DNA of 64,000 nucleotides, taken from assembly GCF_024345795.1 (NCBI RefSeq), contig NZ_JAGQBU010000009.1:1-64000 (forward strand), in the 5' to 3' direction. Position 1 is the stretch's first letter, and every line of letters starts with the position of its first letter. The position numbers and the translations under genes were made by a program. Under the pieces are notes generated by a model. It made no database searches. It was given only the letters and a program-made list of their open reading frames with translations, and had not been told where the DNA came from. The stretch is from Synechococcus sp. J7-Johnson. GTDB lineage: Bacteria; Cyanobacteriota; Cyanobacteriia; PCC-6307; Cyanobiaceae. Of this stretch, positions 46,491 to 56,358 are shown one piece after another.

Positions 46491-47777
46491 ATGTCCCCCC
46501 AGCTCACCCTTCAGGCCCCCGTGGCCCTGCCACCGCCCGAGCTCACCGACTACCTCGAGAAGCTCTGGAGCCAGGACCTCGAATCCGCCAGCGGGGCCTC
46601 CACCTTCACCCTGCTGGTCTGGCAACCGGCCTGGGTTGAGCAGCATCTGGTGCGTACCGGCCGCCTCGACGGCCCCGTCACCGGTGTGGTCCGCACTGAA
46701 CTGCTGGAGGCCGCACGGGAGGCCGTGCTCACCTGTGATCTGCCCCTGAGCATCTCCCCCCTCTCGCCCAAGCTCGCCTGGGCCCTGGGTCAGCAGAGCG
46801 GTGACCATGCCATCGAAGATCTGCGCGGCCAGCACATTGACGCGGCGATCAGCGCCTTCCAGCCCCGTCGGCTGATCACTCTGGCGCCCACCCTCAACCA
46901 CGGCCAGCCCCTGGAAACCCTGGTGGCGGCCTACTGCCCCCTGCCGGGCGAAGGCACCACCGCAGCCTGCGGCGATGTGGTGGTGCTGCGGGGCGATTTC
47001 GGTGCACTGCAGCAGGGTCTGCAGTTGCTGCAGCCTCTCGTGCCCGCTGATCTGCCCTGCTGGGTCTGGTGGAACGGTTCCCTGGATGAGGCGCCTGAAT
47101 TGCTGGAGGCTCTCGCTGAACCTGGTCGCCGCCTGGTGATTGACACGGCCCTCGGCACCCCGCGCCGTTGCCTGGACCTGCTGGAGAGCTGCGTGGGCAG
47201 CGGTCAGCCCGTTAACGACCTCAACTGGCTGCGGCAGCGCGCCTGGCGGGAATCGCTGGCCATGGTCTTTGACCCCCCCAGCCGCCGTGACGCCCTCAAT
47301 CACGTGGTGCAGCTAGACATCGACGTCGAAGGCACCCATCCCGTGCAGGGCCTGTTACTGGCCGCCTGGCTGGCCGATCGCCTCGGCTGGCACTGGGTGG
47401 AGAGCAACGCCGCCGCTGAGGAGGGGATCAGTGCCGAATTCGAGCGTAATGACGGAATCCCCGTCCAATTCCATCTCACACCCGTGCCTGTGGGTGTGCC
47501 CAGCAGCCATCCGGGCAGCGTGGTGGGTCTGCGCCTGATCTGCCAACCGCCAGGCAGCCAGCCCCTCTGCGTGATCCTCTGTTCAGAATCGGGCGGTTGT
47601 ATGCGCCTTGAGGCCGGGGGCATGGCCCGGATGGAGCTGGCCGAGGAGGTGGTGCCGATGGCCCATGCCACTGATGAGTGGGAGATGGCCCGGCTGCTCG
47701 GGGGTGGACACGACTCCACCAATCCCCTGCTGGCCGCCGCGGCGCCGCTGGCTGCCAAACTCCTGCCCAACGCCTGA
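46491..47777 (+). CDS. opcA: Glucose-6-phosphate dehydrogenase assembly protein OpcA
   Basis: A 428-residue cyanobacterial OpcA, which helps Zwf form active oligomers under redox control. Family blocks include SGASTFTLLVWQPAW, VRTELLEAAREAVLTCDLPLSISPLSPKLAWALGQQ, WWNGSLDEAPEL, VNDLNWLRQRAWRESLAMVFDPPSRRDAL and LLLAAWLADRLGW. ATG at 46491. Position directly after zwf is the usual cyanobacterial arrangement and supports the call. Confidence 0.94.
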   Translation: MSPQLTLQAPVALPPPELTDYLEKLWSQDLESASGASTFTLLVWQPAWVEQHLVRTGRLDGPVTGVVRTELLEAAREAVLTCDLPLSISPLSPKLAWALGQQSGDHAIEDLRGQHIDAAISAFQPRRLITLAPTLNHGQPLETLVAAYCPLPGEGTTAACGDVVVLRGDFGALQQGLQLLQPLVPADLPCWVWWNGSLDEAPELLEALAEPGRRLVIDTALGTPRRCLDLLESCVGSGQPVNDLNWLRQRAWRESLAMVFDPPSRRDALNHVVQLDIDVEGTHPVQGLLLAAWLADRLGWHWVESNAAAEEGISAEFERNDGIPVQFHLTPVPVGVPSSHPGSVVGLRLICQPPGSQPLCVILCSESGGCMRLEAGGMARMELAEEVVPMAHATDEWEMARLLGGGHDSTNPLLAAAAPLAAKLLPNA

Positions 47778-47797
47778 CGGCCTGCGGGTTCGAAGCC

Positions 47798-49276
47798 ATG
47801 GCCTGCCTGATCGCCGCCCCCTGCAGCGGCAGCGGCAAGACCCTTCTCAGCCTTGCCCTCAGCGCCCTGTTGCGCCGCAGCCGGGGCAGCGTTCAGGTCT
47901 TCAAGGTGGGGCCGGATTACCTCGACCCCCAGCTGCTGGGGCGGGTGAGCGGGCGGCCCTGCCGCAACCTTGACCGCCTGCTCTGCGGCCAGGAGTGGCT
48001 GCAACGGGCCTTCCATTGGTGGGGCAGCCAGGCCGACCACTGCCTGGTGGAGGGGGTGATGGGCCTCTTCGATGGCCGGGGGGCCAGCGCCGAAGGCAGC
48101 TCCGCCGAGGTGGCCAGCCTGCTGGGTCTGCCGGTGGTGCTGGTGGTGGAGGCCAGCCGGCAGGCGGGCTCACTGGCGGCCTTGGTGCGGGGCTTTCGTG
48201 ATCACCAGCCGGGGCTTGAGCTGGCCGGGGTGGTGCTCAACGGAGTGAGTACTGAACGCCACCGGGCCCTGTTGAGCGAGGCCCTCGCCTCAATCGCCAT
48301 GCCCTTGCTGGGGGCCTTGCCCCGCCACCCTGACCTGAGCCTGCCCTCCCGGCATCTGGGACTGCTGCCTCCCGATGAGCTGCAGGATTTCCAGGCCAGA
48401 AGCGAGGAGTGGGCCGCCCTGGCAGAGCGCCACCTGGATCTGGAGCGCCTGCTGCCTCTTCTGGCGCCGCCGCCGCCCCTGAAGGTCGCTGAGGGCAGCG
48501 CCCGCGATCCGATCCGCTGGTGCCTGGAGCGCTCAGCCCAGACACCAGCGGATCTGGAGTGCAACGAGCGCGGAGGGGAGCTGCCGATCGCCATCGCCAG
48601 CGACGCCGCCTTCCACTTCCGCTATCCCGAAGCCACGGAACTGCTCACGGCTCTGGGTGTGACCGCTCTGCCCTGGCAACCCCTGGCCGATCAGCCCCTG
48701 CCCCAGGGGTGCCGGGGGGTGATCCTGCCGGGGGGTTACCCGGAGCTGCATGCCGCTGAGCTGGCCGCCAGCCATCGCAGCCAGTGCGACCTGAGGCGGG
48801 CCGCCGCCGCCGGCCTGCCGATCTACGCCGAGTGCGGCGGCCTGCTGCTGCTTGGCCAGATGCTGGAGGATCCCCTGGGTGAGGCCCACGCCATGGCCGG
48901 CCTGCTGCCGTTCAGCGCCAGGCGCGGTTCGTTGCAACTGGGCTATCGCCAGGCCACTCCCCTAGGCGACGGTCTGGTGACCCGCCGCGGTGAGGTGCTC
49001 GCTGGCCATGAGTTTCACCGCTGGGAACTGAGCGACACAGCCATGGACGGCAGCGAACGGCTGTGGCAGCTTGAAGGCTGGGGTTGGGCACCGCGGCTGG
49101 AAGGATGGACGACACCAACAATTCACGCAAGCTGGCTGCACCTCCACTGGGCTGGATGTCCGGAGATCTGCCGGCGCCTGCGCAACGCGGTCGCCCAGGC
49201 GACTCCTTTCCCCGAGGCAGCGTTGACAGCCGGGGACGCAGCGCTGGCAGTGCCTCCATTGAGCGCTGGCGCCTAA
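47798..49276 (+). CDS. cobB: Cobyrinic acid a,c-diamide synthase
   Basis: A 492-residue CbiA/CobB glutamine amidotransferase of the cobalamin pathway. The N-terminal P-loop is LIAAPCSGSGKTLLSLAL, followed by FKVGPDYLDP, LVEGVMGLFDG and VVLNGVSTERHR. The C-terminal amidotransferase domain has GVILPGGYPELHAAEL and the catalytic Cys in IYAECGGLLLLGQ, with the histidine region GHEFHRWEL. The ATG at 47798 is 20 bases after the opcA stop. Its 3' end overlaps acyP. Confidence 0.95.
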   Translation: MACLIAAPCSGSGKTLLSLALSALLRRSRGSVQVFKVGPDYLDPQLLGRVSGRPCRNLDRLLCGQEWLQRAFHWWGSQADHCLVEGVMGLFDGRGASAEGSSAEVASLLGLPVVLVVEASRQAGSLAALVRGFRDHQPGLELAGVVLNGVSTERHRALLSEALASIAMPLLGALPRHPDLSLPSRHLGLLPPDELQDFQARSEEWAALAERHLDLERLLPLLAPPPPLKVAEGSARDPIRWCLERSAQTPADLECNERGGELPIAIASDAAFHFRYPEATELLTALGVTALPWQPLADQPLPQGCRGVILPGGYPELHAAELAASHRSQCDLRRAAAAGLPIYAECGGLLLLGQMLEDPLGEAHAMAGLLPFSARRGSLQLGYRQATPLGDGLVTRRGEVLAGHEFHRWELSDTAMDGSERLWQLEGWGWAPRLEGWTTPTIHASWLHLHWAGCPEICRRLRNAVAQATPFPEAALTAGDAALAVPPLSAGA

Positions 49277-49527
49277 TCGTGAGTGGCCGGGTTCAGGGGG
49301 TCGGCTACCGGCAGGCCTTGTGCCAACGTGCGCAAGCCCTTGGCCTGGGGGGTTGGGTGAGGAACCGCTCCGACGGTCGGGTGGAACTGGAGGCGGAAGG
49401 ATGCAGCCACGACCTCGAGCAGCTCAGGATCTGGTGTGAGTCGGGCCCTGCCGGTGCCCAGGTGAGCAGCGTCAGCGAGTGCATGATTCCGCTCGATGGG
49501 CACGATTGGTTTGAGGTGCGTCGTTGA
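49156..49527 (+). CDS. acyP: Acylphosphatase
   Basis: The conserved acylphosphatase domain is about residues 35-123: RWRLIVSGRVQGVGYRQALCQRAQALGLGGWVRNRSDGRVELEAEG, with the catalytic arginine of GYRQAL and the asparagine of VRNRSDG. The domain begins at about 49261, yet no ATG, GTG or TTG directly precedes it; the nearest in-frame ATG is at 49156, inside cobB, which overlaps by 121 bases. An ATT initiator near 49258 or the GTG at 49279 are other possibilities. Confidence 0.8.
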   Translation: MSGDLPAPAQRGRPGDSFPRGSVDSRGRSAGSASIERWRLIVSGRVQGVGYRQALCQRAQALGLGGWVRNRSDGRVELEAEGCSHDLEQLRIWCESGPAGAQVSSVSECMIPLDGHDWFEVRR

Positions 49528-49549
49528 GCCTCGATCTCTCGCCAGCCCC

Positions 49550-50236
49550 ATGACCGATGCCAAACTCTGGGCCGAGCTGCTGACCTACGGCAGCGTCATC
49601 AGCCTCAGTCCGATCCACATCGGCCTGCTGTTGTTGCTGCTGCTCGGGCCCGATCCCCTGCGCCGGGGCGGTCTGTTTCTGCTGAGCTGGATTCTCACCA
49701 TCGCCACGATGATGGCCTTGCTGCTGTCGGTTGGTCATGGCCTGCTGCTGACCATGGAGCAGGGCAGCGACCACCGCACCGGCCTGGATCTGATCGGTGC
49801 CGGGGCTCTGCTGGCCCTGGGGATCAGGGATCTGCTGCCCACCAAGGCCGGCGCAGAAGAACCCGCTGGTTGGATTCGCCAGCTGGATCGCTTCTGCGCC
49901 CTGCCGCTGCCGCTGTTGATCGGCGTGAGTGTGGCGATCGAGGTGGTCAGCCCCGACGACCTGGTCCTGCTTGCCAAGGGGGCCTCCGCCCTCCTGGCCG
50001 CCGGCCTGGGTCGCGGCCAGGAGGTGCTTTTGGCCGGCCTTTTCAGCCTGGCGGCCAGTCTGCTGCTGCTGCTGCCGTTGCTAGGGGTGGCCCTGGGCCG
50101 TGAGCGGGTGCTGCCACTGCTGCAGCGGGGCAAGCAGAGCCTCTACGCCAATGGTGAGCTGGTGATGGGCACGATCAGCCTGGCCCTGGCGGCCTATCTG
50201 GCCTGGCAGGGCATCGAGGGGCTTCAGCTGGCCTAG
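49550..50236 (+). CDS. GAP family membrane protein (Sap-like)
   Basis: A 228-residue integral membrane protein with about six hydrophobic segments. SLSPIHIGLLLLLLLGPDPLRRGGLFLLSWILTIATMMALLL matches the SfLAP/GAP family first described for mycobacterial sulfolipid export; LysE-type exporters are distant relatives. VSPDDLVLLAKG is the second half's counterpart motif. ATG at 49550. It ends overlapping the RecD-like gene by 4 bases. The cargo in cyanobacteria is unknown. Confidence 0.68.
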   Translation: MTDAKLWAELLTYGSVISLSPIHIGLLLLLLLGPDPLRRGGLFLLSWILTIATMMALLLSVGHGLLLTMEQGSDHRTGLDLIGAGALLALGIRDLLPTKAGAEEPAGWIRQLDRFCALPLPLLIGVSVAIEVVSPDDLVLLAKGASALLAAGLGRGQEVLLAGLFSLAASLLLLLPLLGVALGRERVLPLLQRGKQSLYANGELVMGTISLALAAYLAWQGIEGLQLA

Positions 50237-51711
50237 GTAGCACTGGGATCTTCAGCAAGAGCCTCCTGCCAGCGGCGGCGATCCGCCGCATCGCCCGGAC
50301 CTCCTGCCAGCCATACGCCGCGCCGTGCCCTGGTCACGGCCACATAAACCAGCTGGCGACGCAGGCGCAGGTCGGACGGCCAGAAAACATCCGCATCGAT
50401 GAACACCTCTCCGAACCCACTCCCCTGGGAGCGATGCACGGTGAGCACAGCGGCAGGGCCAAGCGAGGCGAAGGCATCACGCACCAGGAAGTAGCGGCGC
50501 CAGAGGGAGCGGCCCCTGTCCTGGCCCGCCTCCCGGGCCTGCCGCCGCAAGGACGCCAGCACGGTTTCCAGCTGCTCCCTGGCGGCGGTTCCAACCGGCG
50601 GCAGCAGGCGCAGACTCAGGGGGTTCTCCCCGAAGACCACTTCCACCAGCTGGGTGTCGATCACCGGGGCATCCGCCACGCCGAACTCGGCCAGGTCGCA
50701 GCGCTCCGGGGTCACATCCCGCACCAGCAGCTCCCGGTTCGAGGCCAGCACCATGTCTGGCTCCTCTCCCTCTGCGGCCCCCTGGCGGCAGGCTGGCGCC
50801 ATCACCGCCATGCGGCTGAGCAGCACTTCGCCGGGCAGCACCGGCAGCTGGTCGGCCATGGCGCCATGGATGGCGCGGCGGGCCAGGGGCACCAACCGCT
50901 CCAGCGATCGATTGGTGTAGCAGAGGATACGCGCCTCATCGGGATCGTCGCTGGCGGCGGCCCTGCGCAGAGCAGCCTGGGCGGACTCCAGCCAGGCGCT
51001 GCGTTCCAGCACCACCACATCCCCCTGGGCCGTCTGTCGTCGGGGCCCCACCGGCGGTAATCGGCAAGGAAGCTGCTCCTGGCGCAGAGCGGTGGCCAGG
51101 CGCAACACGGGCCCCTGGTGGCGCACCACTTCGCTGAGATCGGCGCGGCAGGCCCGCTGCAGCGCGAACACCGGGCTGCTCGCTTCCCCCACCGGCGGCA
51201 ACTGGGCCGGATCCCCCACGAACACCAGGCGGGTGCCGTAGGGATGGGCCCCCTGCAGGCTGAAGCGCAGCAGGCTGCCGTCCACCATCGAGGCCTCATC
51301 GATCAGCACCAGCCCCAGGTGCTCCAGGGCCAGGGCGGTCTGATCGGTCTCCTCGCAGACCTCGTGCCCCCCCTGGCGGCGCAGCTTCAACCGCAGCAGC
51401 CGGTGCAGGGTGGAGGGGTGCCAGGTGGGCCGCAGTCCCGCCCGCTCCACATATCCCCGCAACACCCCGACAGCCTTGTGGGTCGGGGCCACCGCGGTCC
51501 AGCAGAGACCCCTGGCTTCTGCCGCGGCCAGGAAGACCATTGAGAGGAAGGTCTTGCCGGTGCCGGCATAGCCGCTGAGAACGAATGGCTCATCCCGGGC
51601 CGGTCGCGCCAGCCAGGCCGTGAAGGTGTCCACGGCGAGGCTCTGGGAGAGGGTGAGCTCCAGGGGGGCAGCGGCTGCGCCGTCGTTCAGGCCAGGGGCA
51701 GCCAACCCCAC
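50233..51711 (-). CDS. RecD-like superfamily 1 DNA helicase
   Basis: A 492-residue SF1B helicase. Walker A SGYAGTGKTFLSMV (about residue 46), Walker B LVLIDEASMVDG, motif III VFVGDPAQLPPVGE, motif IV CYTNRSLERLV, and the UvrD_C2 part AVLTVHRSQGSGFGEVFIDAD and VYVAVTRARRGVWL. It resembles short RecD2-like or Dda-like helicases rather than a RecBCD RecD. A GTG at 51711 starts the gene. It overlaps the DUF212 gene by 25 bases. Confidence 0.85.
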   Translation of the reverse strand: MGLAAPGLNDGAAAAPLELTLSQSLAVDTFTAWLARPARDEPFVLSGYAGTGKTFLSMVFLAAAEARGLCWTAVAPTHKAVGVLRGYVERAGLRPTWHPSTLHRLLRLKLRRQGGHEVCEETDQTALALEHLGLVLIDEASMVDGSLLRFSLQGAHPYGTRLVFVGDPAQLPPVGEASSPVFALQRACRADLSEVVRHQGPVLRLATALRQEQLPCRLPPVGPRRQTAQGDVVVLERSAWLESAQAALRRAAASDDPDEARILCYTNRSLERLVPLARRAIHGAMADQLPVLPGEVLLSRMAVMAPACRQGAAEGEEPDMVLASNRELLVRDVTPERCDLAEFGVADAPVIDTQLVEVVFGENPLSLRLLPPVGTAAREQLETVLASLRRQAREAGQDRGRSLWRRYFLVRDAFASLGPAAVLTVHRSQGSGFGEVFIDADVFWPSDLRLRRQLVYVAVTRARRGVWLAGGPGDAADRRRWQEALAEDPSAT

Positions 51712-52232
51712 CCCTGGGCGATCTGCAGCGGGGATCCGGCCAGGGCCAGCCCTGTCAGGGCGATCGCCGGGCCGATCAGGCTGCCGGCCAGCACCTCCAA
51801 GCGGGTGTGGCCGAGGCTTTCTTTGAGGCGGTTGAGCGGTGCCGTGGCGGCCGCTGGCTGTGGCCGTGGCTCGGGGGTCCAGAGGGAGGCTGGCAGTGAG
51901 TTGAGGCGGGCGGCCTGCAGACCCGCGGCCCGGCGTACACCGCTGGCGTCGTACATCACGATGAAGGCGATGGTGCAGGCGAAGGCGAAGAGGGGATCAG
52001 CGAAGCCCAGCTCCCAGCCGATGCCGGCGCAGGCTCCGGTGACCAGGGCCGAGTGGCTGGAGGGCATGCCACCGGTTTCGAACAGCACAGCCGGCCGCCA
52101 ACGGCCGTGCTCCACCAGTTCCACCAGCAACTTGCCGAGCTGGGCCAGACCACAGGCAATCAGAGCCCAGGCCAGCACTCCGTTGTCGAGCAACTGAATC
52201 AGGGGACCAGCCGAGAAGGGAGAACCGATCAT
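51687..52232 (-). CDS. DUF212, divergent PAP2 family protein
   Basis: A 181-residue membrane protein of the DUF212 family, related to acid phosphatases/vanadium haloperoxidases. The phosphatase-like motif is [26 protein letters not shown], with SHS, followed by [17 protein letters not shown] and [18 protein letters not shown] lipid phosphate phosphatase role is plausible. ATG at 52232 overlaps crtE by 4 bases, and it lies in the same transcription unit. Confidence 0.8.
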   Translation of the reverse strand: MIGSPFSAGPLIQLLDNGVLAWALIACGLAQLGKLLVELVEHGRWRPAVLFETGGMPSSHSALVTGACAGIGWELGFADPLFAFACTIAFIVMYDASGVRRAAGLQAARLNSLPASLWTPEPRPQPAAATAPLNRLKESLGHTRLEVLAGSLIGPAIALTGLALAGSPLQIAQGWGWLPLA

Positions 52233-53131
52233 CGGTCGCGGCTCGTGATGTAGTCGGCCAGAGCGAGCAGAGGCTGGGCATTGGCCTGCCAGGGCTGGAG
52301 GGCAGCCTTTGCCTCCGCCACCAGGGCGTCAGCCCGCTGCCTCGATTCCTCCAGCCCCAGCAGTTTGGGGTAGGTGGTCTTGTCGGCGGTGAGGTCCTTG
52401 CCTGCTGTCTTGCCCAGCACTTCGCTGCTGGCGGTCAGATCAAGGATGTCGTCGATGATCTGGAAGGCCAGACCAATGCCGCGGGAATAGGTGCGCAGCC
52501 CCTGCAGCAGGGGTTCTGAGGCCCCGGCGATCATGGCCCCGGTGAGCACACAGGCCTGCAGCAGGGCGCCGGTCTTGTGCAAGTGTATGTACTCCAGGGT
52601 GTCAAGGTCCACGTCCTTGCCCTCCGATTCCAGGTCGACCACCTGACCGCCCACCAGCCCCGGAGCTCCGGCGGAGAGGGACAGTTCACCGACCACCTGC
52701 AGCAGACGCTCCGCCGGCACGCCCGGGCTGCGCAGGGCAACCATCTCGAAGGCTCGGGTCAGCAGGGCATCACCGGCGAGGATCGCCTGGGCCTCGCCAT
52801 AGACCTTGTGGTTGGTGGGACGGCCCCGGCGCAGGTCGTCGTTGTCCATGGCGGGGAGATCGTCGTGGATCAACGACATCGTGTGGATCATCTCCAGCGC
52901 CACCGCTGTGGGCAGGGCCAGGTTCACCTCGCCGCCTGCCAGCTCACAGGCCGCCAGACAGAGGATCGGACGCAGGCGCTTGCCACCGGCCAGCAGCGAA
53001 TAGCGCATCGCTTCCCGGAGCGACTCCGGCCGCTCAGGCCCCAGAGCCGCCTCAAGGGCCAGTTCCACCTGCCCCCGGGCCGACTCGAGGTAGGCGGCGA
53101 AATCAAATTCCGTGCTCACCGCCACGGCCAT
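52229..53131 (-). CDS. crtE: Geranylgeranyl diphosphate synthase
   Basis: A 300-residue trans-prenyltransferase. The aspartate-rich motifs are [24 protein letters not shown] and [15 protein letters not shown], with GGKRLRP before the first. It makes geranylgeranyl diphosphate for carotenoids, chlorophyll phytol and plastoquinone. ATG at 53131, chosen over a longer frame that runs toward folD. It follows folD by 52 bases. Confidence 0.95.
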   Translation of the reverse strand: MAVAVSTEFDFAAYLESARGQVELALEAALGPERPESLREAMRYSLLAGGKRLRPILCLAACELAGGEVNLALPTAVALEMIHTMSLIHDDLPAMDNDDLRRGRPTNHKVYGEAQAILAGDALLTRAFEMVALRSPGVPAERLLQVVGELSLSAGAPGLVGGQVVDLESEGKDVDLDTLEYIHLHKTGALLQACVLTGAMIAGASEPLLQGLRTYSRGIGLAFQIIDDILDLTASSEVLGKTAGKDLTADKTTYPKLLGLEESRQRADALVAEAKAALQPWQANAQPLLALADYITSRDR

Positions 53132-53183
53132 GGATACCAGCGCGCTGGCGGGGATTCTCTCAGGCCACCGGTCCGGCAGTGGC

Positions 53184-54086
53184 TCAAGGCAGCAGATCCG
53201 CCAAAGGATTGTCAGCAGAACCTGGGCCCGGATCACCCGCCTCCGTCCGCCTCCACCAGCTCACCACGGTGTTAACCAGCAGCATCGTCACCGTCATGGG
53301 CCCCACACCACCCGGCACGGGTGTGATGGCGCTGGCCAGCGGCTCCACCTCCTCGAAACGGACATCACCGCAGAGGCCCCCATCCAGGCGGTGAATGCCC
53401 ACATCCACCACCACGGCCCCGGGGCTCACATGCTCGGCGCCCACCAGGCGCGGCCTACCGGCGGCTACCACCAGAATTTCCGCCTGGCGGGTGAGACCGG
53501 CCAGGTCGGTGGTGCGGGAATGGGCCACGCTCACGGTGGCATCAGCGGCCTGCAGCATCAGGGCCATCGGCTGACCCACCAAAATGCTGCGGCCCACCAC
53601 CACGGCCCGGCGGCCGGCGGGATCGATCCCATGGCGGGCCAGCAGGGCCATCACACCCGCCGGTGTGCAGCTGCGCGGGCCCGGCTCTCCCTTGAGCAGC
53701 CGGCCGAGGTTGAGGGTGTGCAGTCCATCTGCGTCCTTGGCCGGATCGATCGCCGCCAGCAGGGGTGCTTCCTCCATACCTGCCGGCAGGGGCAGTTGCA
53801 GCAGGATTCCATCCACCGCCGGATCATTGTTGAGTGCCGTGATCGCGGCCAGCAGTTCTGCCGGAGCGATGTCAGAGCCCAGGTGCTTCACCAGGCTGTG
53901 GATGCCCACGCGGGCACAGGCCTTCGCTTTATTGGCCACGTATACGCCACTGGCGGGATCATCTCCCACCCGCAGCACCGCCAGACCGGGTGCGCGGCAT
54001 GCCCGCTCAAGCCTGTCGCTGATGACTGCGCGCAGGCGATTCTCCAGCTCGGACGCCAATTGGCGGCCATCGAGGCGAAGGGCCAT
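53184..54086 (-). CDS. folD: Methylenetetrahydrofolate dehydrogenase/cyclohydrolase
   Basis: A 300-residue bifunctional folate enzyme. Seen are [26 protein letters not shown] with the catalytic Lys, [68 protein letters not shown] and [24 protein letters not shown] at 54086. Divergent from pgpH across 75 bases. Confidence 0.97.
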   Translation of the reverse strand: MALRLDGRQLASELENRLRAVISDRLERACRAPGLAVLRVGDDPASGVYVANKAKACARVGIHSLVKHLGSDIAPAELLAAITALNNDPAVDGILLQLPLPAGMEEAPLLAAIDPAKDADGLHTLNLGRLLKGEPGPRSCTPAGVMALLARHGIDPAGRRAVVVGRSILVGQPMALMLQAADATVSVAHSRTTDLAGLTRQAEILVVAAGRPRLVGAEHVSPGAVVVDVGIHRLDGGLCGDVRFEEVEPLASAITPVPGGVGPMTVTMLLVNTVVSWWRRTEAGDPGPGSADNPLADLLP

Positions 54087-54161
54087 CGGTTCATGCTTGC
54101 TGTCAGCCCAGCATGCAGTGGAGCGTGCGCAGGCGCCCTGGCTAGCGTTTGACCTCAGGCA

Positions 54162-56255
54162 ATGGTGAAGGTGCTGCGACGGGGTCGCCTCAAGAACATC
54201 TGGCGGCAGCTGTTGCGGCAGGAAAGCCCATGCCAGGCCCTCTGCTCCTGGCGCCGGCTGGACTGGGCTGCGATCCTGCTGGCCAGTGCGCTGGTGGCCC
54301 TGATCTCCAGCTGGCCCTGGCTGGTGGAGCCGAGCCTGCGGCCGGGCATTCCTGCACCGATCAGCGTCAGTGCGCCCAAGGACGCCACCGTCATCAACAG
54401 CGAGGCCCTGGAGCAGCGTCGCTCCCAGCTGGGGACCCGGACCCATGTGCAGGTGGTGGATCTGGAGGCCAACAGGGTGCTGCAGGAGCGGCTGGAGCGC
54501 CAGTTGCTGGAGCTTGATCAGGTGTCGCGCAGTAGCCAGACCCGTGTTGGACCCCTAAACCTCAGCTCCCTGGAGCAGACCTGGCTCGTGGGCCGCGACC
54601 CGAAGGATCTCAACAGCTGGAAGCTGGCTCTGCGCAAGTCCCAGCAACGCATGCTCAGCCAGGGGATCGTGGGCAACCTCGCCAAGCGCCAGCTGGAGCA
54701 GGCTGCCCGCCTTCAGCTTTTGCCGATGGAGGAACCCGGACTGAGCCTGGGTGGGCGCCTGTTGGCCACGAACCTGCAGGGGCGCACCAATCTGCGCACC
54801 GACACGCTGATGAGCCAGCAGCTGATCGAGGAGCTGCTCAGCCAGCAAGGCATTCCCCGGATCGTGGTCAAGAAGGGGGATCTGATTGCCCGCCGCGGGG
54901 AACCGATCAGTCCCCAGGCCTACGACGTGCTCGATTATTTCGGGATGGTGAACCGCAGGCCGCTGCTCTGGGCCTGGATGGGCTATTCCATCGAAGCCCT
55001 GGCCGGCTGCATCGTGATGGTGCTGATCATGCGGAGATGGCGGTGCAGCCTGGAGCCGCGCCACGCACTGCTGGCCCTGGCGATGCTGGCTGTGGTGCAG
55101 GGTTTCAAGCTCTGGCTGGGAAACGCCGCCAGCCCCCTGGCTCTGCTGGTGCCCCCCACCCTGCTGTTGGCCCAGGCCCTGGGAACACCGGCTGGCCTGG
55201 CCTGGCTGGCGGTGGCCAGCCTGATCTGGCCCCAGCCGCTGGATGATTTCAGCGAAATCCGCCTGCTCGTGGCGGCCCTAGTGGCGCTGGCTGGGGCGCT
55301 GCTGGCCGGACGCCAGCGCAGCCGGGCTCAGCTTGTGCAGCTGGCGACCCTGCTGCCGGTCGGTGCCCTGGTGCTGCAGTGGCTCGTGCTGCAGAGCGTG
55401 GCCCTCTGGCATGGGCGCACCCAGGTGCTTCCCAGCGGCACCGAACTGGCCGCCGAGGCCCTGCTGATGGGGGGGCTGCTGATGGGGGTCCTGCTGCTTG
55501 GGCCTCTAGTGGAGAGCTTCTTCGGGCTGCTGACGCGGGCACGCCTGCTGGAGATGGCCGATCTGGAACGTCCGCTGTTGCGCCGCCTCTCCACCGAGGC
55601 CCCGGGTACCTTCGAGCACACCCTGATGATCTGCGGTCTGGCCGAGGAGGGTGCCCGGGCTATCGGTGCCGACGTGGACCTGATCCGCACAGGCTCGCTC
55701 TATCACGATGTGGGCAAATTGCATGCGCCCCAGTGGTTCATCGAGAACCAGTCCGAGGGGCCCAACCCCCACGATCAGCTCGATGATCCCTTCGGCAGTG
55801 CCAAGGTTCTGCAGGCCCACGTGGATGAGGGCCTCAAGCTGGCGCGGAAGTACCGCCTGCCCCGCCCCCTCGAAGACTTCATTCCCGAGCACCAGGGCAC
55901 CCTGCGGATGGGCTATTTCTTCCACCAGGCGCGTGAGCGCGATCCCTCCACTCCGGAATCCGCCTTTCGCTACCGCGGCCCCACTCCCCAGAGCCGGGAA
56001 ACGGCGATCCTGATGCTCGCCGATGGCTGCGAGGCCGCCCTGCGCTCGCTGCCTCCGGGAACGTCGGAGCAGGATGCTGCGGCGATGGTCCGGCGCCTGA
56101 TCGATGCCCGGCGCCTCGATGGACAGCTCCGAGACAGCGGCATCAGCCGCGGCGAACTTGAGCTGGTGATCCGCGCTTTCGTGAAGGTGTGGCGGCGTAT
56201 GCGCCATCGCCGCATTCCCTACCCGATTCCGGCGCACAAGGCCTACAGCGCCTGA
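54162..56255 (+). CDS. pgpH: 7TM-HD family c-di-AMP phosphodiesterase (PgpH type)
   Basis: A 697-residue membrane enzyme. Residues about 35-52 are a first helix, then an extracytoplasmic 7TMR-HDED domain (about 60-265), a 7TM bundle (about 270-470) and a C-terminal HD domain with [21 protein letters not shown], the HD pair in [19 protein letters not shown], and [16 protein letters not shown]. PgpH cleaves cyclic di-AMP. ATG at 54162. Together with cdaA at 11387-12250 it completes c-di-AMP turnover. Confidence 0.93.
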   Translation: MVKVLRRGRLKNIWRQLLRQESPCQALCSWRRLDWAAILLASALVALISSWPWLVEPSLRPGIPAPISVSAPKDATVINSEALEQRRSQLGTRTHVQVVDLEANRVLQERLERQLLELDQVSRSSQTRVGPLNLSSLEQTWLVGRDPKDLNSWKLALRKSQQRMLSQGIVGNLAKRQLEQAARLQLLPMEEPGLSLGGRLLATNLQGRTNLRTDTLMSQQLIEELLSQQGIPRIVVKKGDLIARRGEPISPQAYDVLDYFGMVNRRPLLWAWMGYSIEALAGCIVMVLIMRRWRCSLEPRHALLALAMLAVVQGFKLWLGNAASPLALLVPPTLLLAQALGTPAGLAWLAVASLIWPQPLDDFSEIRLLVAALVALAGALLAGRQRSRAQLVQLATLLPVGALVLQWLVLQSVALWHGRTQVLPSGTELAAEALLMGGLLMGVLLLGPLVESFFGLLTRARLLEMADLERPLLRRLSTEAPGTFEHTLMICGLAEEGARAIGADVDLIRTGSLYHDVGKLHAPQWFIENQSEGPNPHDQLDDPFGSAKVLQAHVDEGLKLARKYRLPRPLEDFIPEHQGTLRMGYFFHQARERDPSTPESAFRYRGPTPQSRETAILMLADGCEAALRSLPPGTSEQDAAAMVRRLIDARRLDGQLRDSGISRGELELVIRAFVKVWRRMRHRRIPYPIPAHKAYSA

Positions 56256-56358
56256 GCTGGCGAACAAGAGTCAATATCGCCAAGCATTTCTGCCCTCTGC
56301 CTGCGGTCCCTGAACTGCCCCGGGGGGAGCGATAGGGTCCCTCCAGGCAGGACGGCCC

